From positions 1 to 64,000 of the forward strand of contig NZ_JAEEGB010000006.1 of NCBI RefSeq assembly GCF_016316925.1: 64,000 bases of DNA, read 5' to 3'. This document shows positions 17,459 through 25,673 of the stretch, one piece after another. Made by a program: the position numbers and the translations under genes. Every line of letters begins with the position of its first letter. Within the stretch, counting starts at the first letter, position 1. Origin of the DNA: Clostridium aciditolerans (GTDB lineage: Bacteria; Bacillota; Clostridia; Clostridiales; Clostridiaceae). A model generated the notes under the pieces. It saw only the letters and a program-made list of their open reading frames with translations. It did no database searches and was not told where the DNA came from.

Positions 17459-18784
17459 CTAAAACTCTTTCATTGTTTTTGGTGACCATCCACAGGCCTG
17501 ATCTCCACAGAACATTGCATTGTTTTCCATAATAATTGAACCATCTTCTCTTACTGAAGGTCCTAATATTTCATCGTTTGCCCAGCCTCCAGAAAGACCA
17601 TCTCTAGCTAGTGACTGTAACTCTCCTATAACTGTTTCCATTGGCGGCAATTCAATTAACTCTGAAACGTTTCCTGTTGACACAATGGCATCAGCTTTTA
17701 TATCTAAGGATACTAAAGGCTGTGATTCCCCATCTCTTCCAGTACATTCGTTTGTAATACCACAAGTTTTAACTCCAGCTTCTTCTAAAGCTACTATACA
17801 AGCTATGAAGTCAGCATCTGGATTACCATATCCTTCTTCTGCAACAATTGCTCCATCTGCTCCTAGAGATTTTGCCATTTGAGCCACAAATAGAGCTGAA
17901 CGTTTCTTTTGCTCTAGTGCTACGTTAAGGTTGGACATTATAACTCCTAAGAAGTTAAGAGTCTTTCCATGTTCAGCGTAAAGCTTCTTAATAGTTGGAT
18001 TGTTCTGAAAATCATATGTAGCCCACTTTGAGGAACATGGCATGAAGCTTCCTGAAATAACAGCTCCGTCTAAAACTTCATTTGGATGCATAAAGGTAGG
18101 AACCATGTGATTTGCATCCCATCCATATACTAAATCGTTATATCCCATTTCCTCCATCTGTGATTGAGGTTGCATTACAAATACAACTGATGGCAATTCT
18201 TGAACCTCTTTTGCTCTCTTGGTAACTGGTTCTAATTCAAAGGTTTCTATTTCTTCTGGTTCTAAATCTTTAACAGCATTTCCAATAAACTCAGCCAATT
18301 TATGTCCAGCCCATCTTAATGCCTTATTTTTCTTTTGCTGCTCATGTTTTTCAAAATCTTCGTCTGTATCTCCTACAAGGACTATGTTCTTTAACTGAGA
18401 ATAGTAACTGTACTTTGCACCTTCTCCACTCATATCTATTAAACCGTCTTGGAATCCACCCCAGTGTTTTCCAACTACTAAAACACTACAGCCTTTAAGT
18501 GCATGAGTTCGTCCTTCCCCTACTGGAATAACCTCTCCTGTAACCCCTGGAAATAAAGTGTTACCGTTTACTTTTACTCTAGGCTCAATTGCCTCTTTTA
18601 CAGGAACTAAACGAACCTTGTCTCCTGGTTTTACAATTAGTATGTCAGCTTCTGTAATGTGTTCGTCTTCTAACACAAAATCTAGTGCTTCCTTCTTATT
18701 TATTGTTAAAATTCCATTTTCGTAGGAAGTCTTTTCTCCAAAAACAATATCTTTCACATGAAAATTTCCAAATTCTAATTTCAC
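17459..18784 (-). CDS. grdI: Betaine-type reductase component B, proprotein (alpha/beta subunits)
   Basis: A 441-residue protein of the GrdE/GrdG/GrdI family, first gene of the operon. Members are cleaved before a conserved Cys to leave a pyruvoyl group that forms a Schiff base with the substrate amine. The best candidate here is Cys250 in DGAVISGSFMPCSSK, by analogy with GrdE; the cleavage itself is not visible. Since betaine is a quaternary amine, the chemistry must differ from glycine. The start is GTG, with AAAGAGGTGTGG upstream. The betaine assignment rests on the transporter and on general resemblance. An upstream sigma-A-type promoter with palindromic operators faces a divergent TetR gene. 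Confidence 0.85.
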   Translation of the reverse strand: MKLEFGNFHVKDIVFGEKTSYENGILTINKKEALDFVLEDEHITEADILIVKPGDKVRLVPVKEAIEPRVKVNGNTLFPGVTGEVIPVGEGRTHALKGCSVLVVGKHWGGFQDGLIDMSGEGAKYSYYSQLKNIVLVGDTDEDFEKHEQQKKNKALRWAGHKLAEFIGNAVKDLEPEEIETFELEPVTKRAKEVQELPSVVFVMQPQSQMEEMGYNDLVYGWDANHMVPTFMHPNEVLDGAVISGSFMPCSSKWATYDFQNNPTIKKLYAEHGKTLNFLGVIMSNLNVALEQKKRSALFVAQMAKSLGADGAIVAEEGYGNPDADFIACIVALEEAGVKTCGITNECTGRDGESQPLVSLDIKADAIVSTGNVSELIELPPMETVIGELQSLARDGLSGGWANDEILGPSVREDGSIIMENNAMFCGDQACGWSPKTMKEF

Positions 18785-18842
18785 TTATACCACACCTCTT
18801 TCATAATAAATATCCATAGTGTCACCATGATTTGTTTTTTTA

Positions 18843-18876
18843 AAACATAATTCAACTTTTTGAAACATAATTCAAC
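18843..18876 (-). repeat. Direct repeats in the grd operon leader
   Basis: AAACATAATTCAAC occurs at 18843-18856 and 18863-18876, exactly 20 bp apart (two helical turns). They lie at roughly +10 to +43 of the predicted grd transcript, so they could be operator half-sites on one DNA face or an RNA-binding motif. Confidence 0.55.
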
Positions 18877-18892
18877 AGCGCTATTTGTTTAA

Positions 18893-18922
18893 ATAGTATC
18901 ACAATTCATATCATTTTGTAAA
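18893..18922 (-). promoter_or_regulatory. Promoter of the betaine reductase operon
   Basis: Minus strand: -35 TTTACA (18917-18922), an 18-bp spacer and -10 TACTAT (18893-18898), giving a leader of about 100 nt before grdI. The remaining 18785-19176 gap holds the operator candidates listed separately and the TetR leader. Confidence 0.6.
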
Positions 18923-18925
18923 CAT

Positions 18926-18940
18926 GATTATAATATAATC
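18926..18940. promoter_or_regulatory. Palindromic operator candidate at the grd promoter
   Basis: GATTATAATATAATC is a 15-bp palindrome (centre base excepted) just upstream of the -35; another half-site, GATTATAT, follows at 18943. It is well placed for the divergently encoded TetR-family protein. Confidence 0.5.
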
Positions 18941-19212
18941 ACGATTATATTGTTATAAAAATAACAAATACCTTTTATTACATATTTCAATAATATTCTA
19001 ACCTTCCTTATTCTCTAGCTTAAGAGCATGTACTCTAAATTTTAATTATAGAAATTATTAATATATTTTATTATGTTATGTAATAATACAAGTCCATGCT
19101 TTTAAAAAAGTGAAATTTAAGATATAATTGTTATGCTTACTAGTGTGTTAAAATTTTTTGCAAGATGGTGATTTTAATGGAAATGGATAAAAAAGCTATT
19201 CAAAAAAAATGA

Positions 19213-19833
19213 ATGATGAAATATTTTATAGATGCAGTTCAAAAAATAATAAAAGAAGAAGGCATTGATTTTGTTACTATTAGAAAAGTTTCAGATATAG
19301 CTGGATTTAATAGCGCTACAATCTACAACTACTTCAACAATTTAAATGAGCTGATATTTTTTAGTTCAATTAAATATTTAGAAGACTATGCTCACGATCT
19401 TTCTAATTATGTTAAAAATCATGATAATGCTTTAGATACTTTTATGAACATATGGAAATGCTTCTGTCATCATTCTTACTCTAACCCAAAAGTTTACTAC
19501 AATCTTTTTTTTGAAGAAAGAGTTAATCCTTCAAATAGTTCAATTAAAAACTATTTTGATATTTTTTCCGATGAAATAAATAATCAATCTGAAGAATTAC
19601 TTCCAATGCTTCTAGGGGAAAGAATTTATGATAGAAATCTAACTGTCCTAAAGAAGTGCGCTAATGAGGGGTTTATAGCAGAAAAGGATTTGGAACAAAT
19701 TAATGAAATGATTTTGTTAATTTACCACAGCATGCTTTATAAGGTATTAAAACGTCAATGCGATTATACAGTTGAGGAAGCAACAGAAAGAACACTAAGC
19801 TATATAAGCCATACAATAGATTCATTTAGATAA
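19213..19833 (+). CDS. TetR-family regulator, with in-frame UGA just upstream of start
   Basis: A 206-residue TetR-type protein with an N-terminal helix-turn-helix (VTIRKVSDIAGFNSATIYNYFNNLNELI) and a helical ligand domain. It is divergent from the grd operon, which it probably controls. The only good ribosome binding site (GATGGTGAT) serves ATG 19177, which encodes eleven residues (MEMDKKAIQKK) in frame before TGA 19210-19212, followed at once by ATG ATG. The basic peptide looks like the natural N-terminal arm, so the UGA may be a nonsense change of an Arg codon, or may force termination and reinitiation at 19213. I annotate from 19213 because no SECIS-like fold follows the TGA. Confidence 0.75.
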   Translation: MMKYFIDAVQKIIKEEGIDFVTIRKVSDIAGFNSATIYNYFNNLNELIFFSSIKYLEDYAHDLSNYVKNHDNALDTFMNIWKCFCHHSYSNPKVYYNLFFEERVNPSNSSIKNYFDIFSDEINNQSEELLPMLLGERIYDRNLTVLKKCANEGFIAEKDLEQINEMILLIYHSMLYKVLKRQCDYTVEEATERTLSYISHTIDSFR

Positions 19834-19872
19834 AAAGTCTAAACAACATAAAATCTAAAGAATTATTTAAAT

Positions 19873-19927
19873 CAAACTCTAATCGCAAATTTATTAGTAA
19901 ATTTGAAATTAGAGTTTGGTATTTTTT
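19873..19927 (+). terminator. Rho-independent terminator of the TetR gene
   Basis: Long hairpin: CAAACTCTAAT (19873-19883) pairs with ATTAGAGTTTG (19908-19918), with an inner AAATTTA/TAAATTT stem, then TATTTTTT. Confidence 0.8.
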
Positions 19928-19940
19928 AAGGAGTAAATTT

Positions 19941-20444
19941 ATGGGCAAAATAATTGAATTTAAAAAGTTTAGTAAGAGAATTAATAAGGATAATCTAAAA
20001 ACACAGAGTTTTTCTACTGATATCTTTCCAGAGGAAGATTTTATATACATTAGAAGAGAAATAGAATTTAATCTAGATGAAATGGATGAACTTCTTAATT
20101 GTATTTATAAACAAATATCGATTAACGATACTCTCATAATTAGTACTGAAGATAACTATGAATTCGAAAAAACGACTTATTTAAAAGACTTTAATGATAA
20201 ATTACATGATATTATGTATTTTTTGACAAATACTTCATATCAGAATCCAATTACAATTAATATGAATTTTTTAGAACTTCAGTATTTAGTTGGTACTTTA
20301 CAATTAGAAACTGAAGTTCTCGAAGACTCCGATGCTTCTATAGATAATGATGCATCATCAGATTACTTTAAAGTTATACATAAAATATATCACAGACTTT
20401 ACCCAGTATATAATTCTTGGAAAAAAGAATTATATGAAAACTAA
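19941..20444 (+). CDS. Hypothetical protein
   Basis: I do not recognise this 167-residue protein. It is soluble, acidic and predicted mostly helical, with a basic first 25 residues and a run of Asp/Ser near 125-140. There is no signal peptide or membrane segment. GGAG at six bases supports the ATG. It lies between the TetR terminator and a hutG-like gene 76 bases downstream on the same strand, so it may be cotranscribed with hutG. Confidence 0.6.
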   Translation: MGKIIEFKKFSKRINKDNLKTQSFSTDIFPEEDFIYIRREIEFNLDEMDELLNCIYKQISINDTLIISTEDNYEFEKTTYLKDFNDKLHDIMYFLTNTSYQNPITINMNFLELQYLVGTLQLETEVLEDSDASIDNDASSDYFKVIHKIYHRLYPVYNSWKKELYEN

Positions 20445-20520
20445 GCTATTTCTGATATAATTATAATAAAATTCAAAAAATTTATCTAAATAGTGTTTAA
20501 AGAACAACTGGGAGGAAAAA

Positions 20521-21540
20521 ATGTTTGATGCAAATTACAGAATCATAGACGAATCTACATGGCAAGGGCGAATTGACAGTGACAGTAATTATGATGCCTT
20601 TAGGTGGCATCAATGGGTTAAAAGTATCGATCTAAGAGACAGAAGCTTAACTCCCTACACTGGAAAACTAGGTTTCGCTTTTATTGGTTTTTGCTGCGAT
20701 GAAGGTGTTAAACGTAATAAAGGTAGAGCTGGCGCTGCTAATGGTCCACAAAGTATTAGAAAAGAACTATCTAGTTTACCATGTCTTTTCACAAAAGACG
20801 TTGAGATTTTTGATGCTGGAAACATACTTTGTGAAAATATATCTCTAGAAGAAGGGCAAAATCTACTTTCAAAAGCAGTGTCTAAAATTTTAGATTTAAA
20901 TCTTTTCCCAATAGTATTAGGTGGTGGCCATGAAACTGCTTTTGGAAACTATAATGGTATACTAGATCACTTGTCTCAAAACAATTCTAGTCCAAGCATT
21001 GGTATAATAAACTTTGATGCTCATTTTGACCTTAGACCATATCCTAATGGCAGCAGCTCTGGAACAATGTTTAGACAGATATCAGATATTTGTAAAGATC
21101 GGAATCTAGATTATTCCTATTTCTGTCTTGGAGTCCAAAAACACAGCAACACTGTTGATTTATTTAAGACAGCAGATAAACTAGGTGTTAAGTATATATT
21201 AGCAAAGGATATGATAAATACTGATAATTATAGTCTTTTAGAAAAGTTAGATGATTTTATAAAGCTTCAAGAACATGTTTATATAACAATATGTTCTGAT
21301 GTATTCTCCTCTTCTTTTGCACCTGGTGTAAGCGCTGCTCAGCCTTTAGGATTGGACCCTGAAAAGGTATTAAACTGTCTCAAGCACATTATAAAATCTA
21401 AGAAAGTAATAGGTTTTGATATATGTGAGGTTTCTCCAAGATTTGATCAAGATAGTACTACTGCAAATTTGGCTTCAATTATAATTTTCTCAGTAGTTAA
21501 TACTATATGTCAAATTCACAATTTATGTGATGAATACTAA
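20521..21540 (+). CDS. hutG: Formimidoylglutamase-like arginase-family protein
   Basis: A 339-residue ureohydrolase. Metal-ligand motifs are GGGHETAFGNY and NFDAHFDLRP. The third motif reads ITICSDVFSSSFAPGVSA, in which the first Asp of the usual SxDxD is Cys, so the second manganese site may be altered. HutG hydrolyses N-formimidoyl-glutamate to glutamate and formamide. The large hut cluster nearby suggests this role, but that cluster already has the folate route (FtcD and FchA), so the two would be parallel branches. Agmatinase-like or other ureohydrolase activity is possible. A strong GGGAGGAAAAA site precedes the start. Confidence 0.72.
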   Translation: MFDANYRIIDESTWQGRIDSDSNYDAFRWHQWVKSIDLRDRSLTPYTGKLGFAFIGFCCDEGVKRNKGRAGAANGPQSIRKELSSLPCLFTKDVEIFDAGNILCENISLEEGQNLLSKAVSKILDLNLFPIVLGGGHETAFGNYNGILDHLSQNNSSPSIGIINFDAHFDLRPYPNGSSSGTMFRQISDICKDRNLDYSYFCLGVQKHSNTVDLFKTADKLGVKYILAKDMINTDNYSLLEKLDDFIKLQEHVYITICSDVFSSSFAPGVSAAQPLGLDPEKVLNCLKHIIKSKKVIGFDICEVSPRFDQDSTTANLASIIIFSVVNTICQIHNLCDEY

Positions 21541-21558
21541 AATAAGATCAATATAATG

Positions 21559-21586
21559 GGAAAACTAACTAGAAAGTTAGTTTTCC
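21559..21586. terminator. Bidirectional terminator
   Basis: A perfect 12-bp stem, GGAAAACTAACT with AGTTAGTTTTCC and loop AGAA, lies between convergent genes. The core ACTAGAAAGTTA recurs at the left ends of the palindromic element at 5535 and its relic at 56906. Confidence 0.8.
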
Positions 21587-21600
21587 TATATAAAATTTTA

Positions 21601-21891
21601 TTACATTGACCTCATCGCTATAAATATCGCATAAATTAACATAGCAATAAAATACAGCGAAACTATCATTAATATATTACCAATTAGTCTTTGAGTTTTT
21701 CTTTTTCTATATGAAATAATTAGAAAGGAACCAAATATAACTAGCCCTCCTACTAACATCATTATAGTGTTAAGCTTAGAAACAAAAATATATCCTTGTA
21801 TATATAGAAGAATTCCTAAAAAAATAATACTAGGTAGAACTCCTCTTTTCTTTATAGCATCTTTTCTATTTATAATTTTTTTCTTGTCCAT
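21601..21891 (-). CDS. Small membrane protein
   Basis: A 96-residue protein, not recognised. It has a basic N-terminus, then three hydrophobic segments (about 18-34, 40-60 and 70-92) separated by a basic YRKRKTQR turn, which by the positive-inside rule puts the N-terminus and this turn in the cytosol. AAGGAGATAATTACA precedes the ATG. It is a single-gene unit between two terminator-like sites. Confidence 0.55.
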   Translation of the reverse strand: MDKKKIINRKDAIKKRGVLPSIIFLGILLYIQGYIFVSKLNTIMMLVGGLVIFGSFLIISYRKRKTQRLIGNILMIVSLYFIAMLIYAIFIAMRSM

Positions 21892-22008
21892 TGTAATTAT
21901 CTCCTTATCTTATCTTATGTTACTTTCAAGTCTATATTATAATCAAAAATACATAAATATTCTATATGTTTATTTATTGCAAGCAAATAAAAGGTCGTAA
22001 TACAAGTA

Positions 22009-22042
22009 AAAAAAGAAATAGAATCAATTTAAATGTTAATTC
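22009..22042 (-). terminator. Probable terminator of the HD-GYP gene
   Basis: Minus strand hairpin AGAATTAA..TTGATTCT followed by ATTTCTTTTTTT. The stem is weak but the T-tract is good. Confidence 0.5.
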
Positions 22043-22059
22043 TGTTTTCCTTTTTCAAA

Positions 22060-23106
22060 TTATAACATAGTAGTAATTTCTAAATTACTTTCCTTTGAAA
22101 GATCAATATATTCAGAGTTGACACTAACAATTGGCTTTGAAATATCATGTGGAGGAACGTATAAAATTTCTCCAGTACTTCCGTTATTCAATAGAACCTT
22201 CGAACCAACGTAGCAAGCAGCCAAAGTTCCCAAAAAAGTATTTATTATATGTATATCAAAATAACCTATACTATCATTCTGAAGCATTTCAAAAGCTTTA
22301 AAGGGAGTTTCCCTTTTTCTATATACTCTTTCTGATATAATCGCATCATATACATCTGCAATAGCAATTATTTTAGAATATATACTTAATTCATCTCCGT
22401 CTTTTCCTACAGGATATCCTGATTTATTTATTCTTTCATGATGAGTTAAAATAACTTCTTTTACATCATCTGAAATAACGCTTAGATCTTTTACCATGTT
22501 ATATCCATAAATAGGATGCTTTTTTATCTCTTCAAACTCTTGAAAATTTAACTTTCCTCTTTTATTTAAAATTTCAGTTGATACCTTTATCTGTCCAATA
22601 TCGTGCAGTAGTCCAGCTTGAACTATTTCATTTATCTCATTTTTAGTTAAGCATAACCATTTGCCTAGCAGCATTCCATAAAAAGATACATTTACGCTAT
22701 GATTATATAAATACTGATCCGCTGTTCTTAGTTCACTGAGGCATTTAACAATATAGTATTCATCATTTATAGAGCTATAAATAGAATCAGATATTTTATT
22801 TATCCTTTGTACATTTACCTTTTCCCCTCTAGATAAATCATTTATTAATTCATTAATTTCTATGACATTCTGTTTATAATCCTTCTTTAACTTTGAAAAA
22901 GCAGTATCCATGACTTTAGGTGTTTCTTTCTCAGAATTTCCATATACCCATATACACTCTATTTCAAATGCTATAAGCTTATTTTTTATATAATTATTTA
23001 TAATCGTATTTTCTACGGCAATAGTTGCACCATATTTACTTATTATTTTTTGTGCAATTATGTCTCCTAAATTACACTCTGAAACTAATATGCATACTTT
23101 TCTCAT
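22060..23106 (-). CDS. HD-GYP domain cyclic-di-GMP phosphodiesterase
   Basis: A 348-residue protein. The HD-GYP domain (about 125-300) has LLHDIGQIKVS with the metal-binding HD, the downstream HPIYGYNMV, THHERINKSGYPVG carrying the GYP signature, and DVYDAIISERVYRK. Residues 1-120 have no receiver or PAS signature I can identify. The C-terminal 40 residues are a small beta-rich tail typical of clostridial HD-GYP proteins (SKVLLNNGSTGEILYV). It should hydrolyse c-di-GMP to GMP or pGpG, opposing the two GGDEF proteins near 43 and 48 kb. GAGGAGATAGGT precedes the start. A family A repeat lies upstream. Confidence 0.88.
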   Translation of the reverse strand: MRKVCILVSECNLGDIIAQKIISKYGATIAVENTIINNYIKNKLIAFEIECIWVYGNSEKETPKVMDTAFSKLKKDYKQNVIEINELINDLSRGEKVNVQRINKISDSIYSSINDEYYIVKCLSELRTADQYLYNHSVNVSFYGMLLGKWLCLTKNEINEIVQAGLLHDIGQIKVSTEILNKRGKLNFQEFEEIKKHPIYGYNMVKDLSVISDDVKEVILTHHERINKSGYPVGKDGDELSIYSKIIAIADVYDAIISERVYRKRETPFKAFEMLQNDSIGYFDIHIINTFLGTLAACYVGSKVLLNNGSTGEILYVPPHDISKPIVSVNSEYIDLSKESNLEITTML

Positions 23107-23151
23107 ACCTATCTCCTCAAAAATACAAAATTATTATTTTTCAACTTAATT

Positions 23152-23279
23152 TTATCCGATGCCTACCGCCACTAACATCCCAACTTCTTAAAGTTGGGGA
23201 TAAGTGGCGCTACGACCCTGGATAACGGCTTCTAAGCTTCAGATGGAGTTTAAAACTTCACCTGAAGCCAAGAATCCTG
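23152..23279 (-). repeat. Family A structured repeat, copy 1
   Basis: Read on the minus strand: a CTTCAGGTG..CATCTGAAG hairpin, then TTATCC (complement of 23220-23225), an inner stem GCGCCACT..AGTGGCG, and finally GGATAA (complement of 23152-23157), which pairs with the TTATCC. The inner stem is CGCTC/GAGCG in copy 4, so both arms changed together. It lies between the hutH terminator and the HD-GYP gene. Confidence 0.8.
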
Positions 23280-23350
23280 TTTATATAATTATAACACTAA
23301 ATAACATAATTTTCACATATTAGTATTTTAGTTTCCTTAAGGCATCTTCA

Positions 23351-23406
23351 AAAAAATGAAAAACTATAAGAGACAACCACATGGGTCGACCTTATAGTTT
23401 TTTCTA
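23351..23406 (-). terminator. Terminator of the hut operon
   Basis: Minus strand AAAACTATAAG (23391-23401) pairs with CTTATAGTTTT (23360-23370), followed by TCATTTTTTT; an inner GACCC..GGTTGTC pairing extends it. It lies after hutH. The segment from 23341 also matches the end of the 155-bp element at 54842. Confidence 0.75.
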
Positions 23407-23453
23407 TAGTTTTATTTCTTTTACATAAGTCTTTTGCAAGCTTAGAAATCTGT

Positions 23454-24977
23454 TTATACCTCTAATTCTACTTTCTTCTCTACTGCTTCAAGGAGTTCAC
23501 CATTTATCATAAGCTCTTCACATTTGTCTAACTCTTTATACATGATTTTGTCTTCTTCAATAAAGCTTATTTTTTCTCTTATTACTTTGTATGTTTCACT
23601 AGTACCTTTACCTAGCTTAATTCTATCTCTAAAATCTATAGCTTGACATGCGGCCATAAGCTCTGTTGCAAGTACTCTTCTAGCATTATTTAAGATGTCT
23701 AAGCTCTTTCTAGCTGCAATAGTTCCCATACTTACATGGTCTTCTTGGTTTGCTGATGAAGGTATAGAATCCACTGATGCTGGATGGGCAAGAACTTTAT
23801 TTTCTGATACTAAAGCAGCAGCAGCATATTGTGTAATCATAAAACCAGAATTAACTCCACCATTTTTTACAAGGAAAGGCGGTAAATCATTTAATTGAAA
23901 ATTCACTAATCTCTCAAGTCTTCTTTCTGATATGTTAGCAAGTTCAGCTACTGCAATACCAAGAAAATCGAAACTCAACGCCATAGGTTGTCCATGGAAA
24001 TTTCCTCCCGATATTACATCTCCATTTTCAAATACAATTGGGTTGTCCGTTGCGGAGTTTATTTCTATCTCAACTTTTTCTTTTACATAATTTATAGCAT
24101 CCTTGCTTGCACCATGAACTTGTGGTACGCATCTTAGTGTATATGCATCTTGAGTTCTTATTTCTCCTTGATTAGTTATAGAAGAACTATCTTCTATTAG
24201 AGCAAGCATATTTTTAGCTGTTTGTATTTGCCCTTTGTGAGGTCTTACCTCATGAACTCTTGGATCAAAAGCATTTCTTATTCCCCTTAAGGCCTCTAAT
24301 GTCATTGCTGCTGTAATATCACTAAGCTTTAATAGATTTGTAGCATTATATACAGCTATGGCACCTACTGCAGTCATTACTTGAGTTCCATTTATTAGAG
24401 CTAGTCCTTCTTTTGCTACCAATTCTACTAATGGTATACCTGCCTTTTCCATAGCTTCCTTACCTGACACAATATTGCCCTTAAACTCAGCTTCGCCTTC
24501 CCCAATCATAGGTAATACCATATGTGAAAGTGGTGCTAAATCTCCAGATGCTCCTAAGGATCCTTTTTCAGGTATAATAGGATGTACTTCTTTGTTAAGC
24601 ATATCTATTAAAGTCTCTAAAGTACTTAATCTTATTCCTGAATAGCCTTTTGATAGAGCATTGGCTCTTAATAACATTATAGCTCTTACTATTTCTTTAG
24701 GAAATTTTTCGCCTGTACCACAGGAATGAGATATTATCAAATTTCTTTGAAGAGTTTTGCATTCTTCTCCTGATATAACTATATCAGAAAATTTTCCAAA
24801 TCCTGTAGTAATTCCATAAACTACTTTATTGTTACTAACTATGTTATCAACTATCTCTCTTGATTTTTTAACCTTTTCCTTAGCATCATCAGTAAGTGCT
24901 ACTTTATACCCCTTATATGCAACATTTATTATATCTTCTAATGTAAGATTTGTTCCGTTTAATTCAATAATCCCCAT
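23454..24977 (-). CDS. hutH: Histidine ammonia-lyase
   Basis: A 507-residue HutH, first enzyme of histidine breakdown, converting histidine to urocanate and ammonia. The MIO prosthetic group forms from Ala143-Ser144-Gly145 in GSLGASGDLAPLSH. Other family motifs are YGITTGFGKF (with the catalytic Tyr), INGTQVM, TDNP and EDHVSMG. Length is normal. It is the last gene of the hut operon, although it acts first, 31 bases after fchA, and is followed by a strong terminator. GGAGGAAAAAAAC precedes the start. Confidence 0.97.
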   Translation of the reverse strand: MGIIELNGTNLTLEDIINVAYKGYKVALTDDAKEKVKKSREIVDNIVSNNKVVYGITTGFGKFSDIVISGEECKTLQRNLIISHSCGTGEKFPKEIVRAIMLLRANALSKGYSGIRLSTLETLIDMLNKEVHPIIPEKGSLGASGDLAPLSHMVLPMIGEGEAEFKGNIVSGKEAMEKAGIPLVELVAKEGLALINGTQVMTAVGAIAVYNATNLLKLSDITAAMTLEALRGIRNAFDPRVHEVRPHKGQIQTAKNMLALIEDSSSITNQGEIRTQDAYTLRCVPQVHGASKDAINYVKEKVEIEINSATDNPIVFENGDVISGGNFHGQPMALSFDFLGIAVAELANISERRLERLVNFQLNDLPPFLVKNGGVNSGFMITQYAAAALVSENKVLAHPASVDSIPSSANQEDHVSMGTIAARKSLDILNNARRVLATELMAACQAIDFRDRIKLGKGTSETYKVIREKISFIEEDKIMYKELDKCEELMINGELLEAVEKKVELEV

Positions 24978-25007
24978 GTTTTTTTCCTCCTTAACTTCTT
25001 TTAAACT

Positions 25008-25646
25008 CTACACCAATTTACTTTCTATGATTCCCATGATTTCTTCTTTTTTCTTCTTACTATTTTCCAATAGATATTTGCACTTATTTTTCAACTCTTC
25101 TTTGCGCTCTTCATCTTTTAAACCCATGATATTTATTTTTACGTTTAATATTGCACCCTCTATAGCAGTTTCCACTAATGACGCTGCAACTCCAGCATCT
25201 GACACTGCATTTTTATTTCCATACTGTACTGCTATATAAATATGATCATAAAGCTTATATGCTTTTTCAGCCACCTGCAGTGGTATTTCTAAAGCCTCTT
25301 TATTACCCTCTGCTATTTTTTCTTTTCTACTTCTGATTTCATCTTCTGTAGTTTTAGGCATTTTAAAAGCTTCCATTAATGACAAGAAAGCATTAGTATC
25401 TCTTTCCATAAGTTCTAAAAACTCTACTTTATATAAGTTAACTTCATTAAAGGAATCGTCAACTTTTTCCTTTAATGATTCATCATACTCCATGTATTCT
25501 TTCTTTCCAATTGTAAGATTGAATACCATGCTAGCTAATGCACTAGCAAGGGAAGCAGAAAGCGCTGCTATGCTTCCGCCCCCTGGTGCTGGTGATTTAG
25601 ATCCTAACTCATCTATAAAATCTTTTAAGGCTAGATTTTGTAACAT
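25008..25646 (-). CDS. fchA: Formimidoyltetrahydrofolate cyclodeaminase
   Basis: A 212-residue cyclodeaminase (FTCD C-terminal domain family) with the signature SPAPGGGSIAALSASLASALASMV near the N-terminus and a helical body. It converts 5-formimino-THF to 5,10-methenyl-THF and ammonia, taking the product of FtcD, so the histidine ring carbon enters one-carbon metabolism. An ATG at 25661 lies in the ribosome binding site GGGGGAT; the ATG at 25646 is chosen. It lies between hutI and hutH in the same operon. Confidence 0.93.
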   Translation of the reverse strand: MLQNLALKDFIDELGSKSPAPGGGSIAALSASLASALASMVFNLTIGKKEYMEYDESLKEKVDDSFNEVNLYKVEFLELMERDTNAFLSLMEAFKMPKTTEDEIRSRKEKIAEGNKEALEIPLQVAEKAYKLYDHIYIAVQYGNKNAVSDAGVAASLVETAIEGAILNVKINIMGLKDEERKEELKNKCKYLLENSKKKKEEIMGIIESKLV

Positions 25647-25673
25647 TTTACAATCCCCCATTTTAATATAAAG

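Noticed and set aside
19177-19833. TetR protein as a third selenoprotein
   Set aside because: No GC-rich stem-loop follows the TGA, TetR proteins have no known Sec, and ATG ATG directly after it allows a normal start.
23025-23225. A 66-residue reading frame on the plus strand
   Set aside because: It is antisense to the HD-GYP gene start and runs into a family A repeat.
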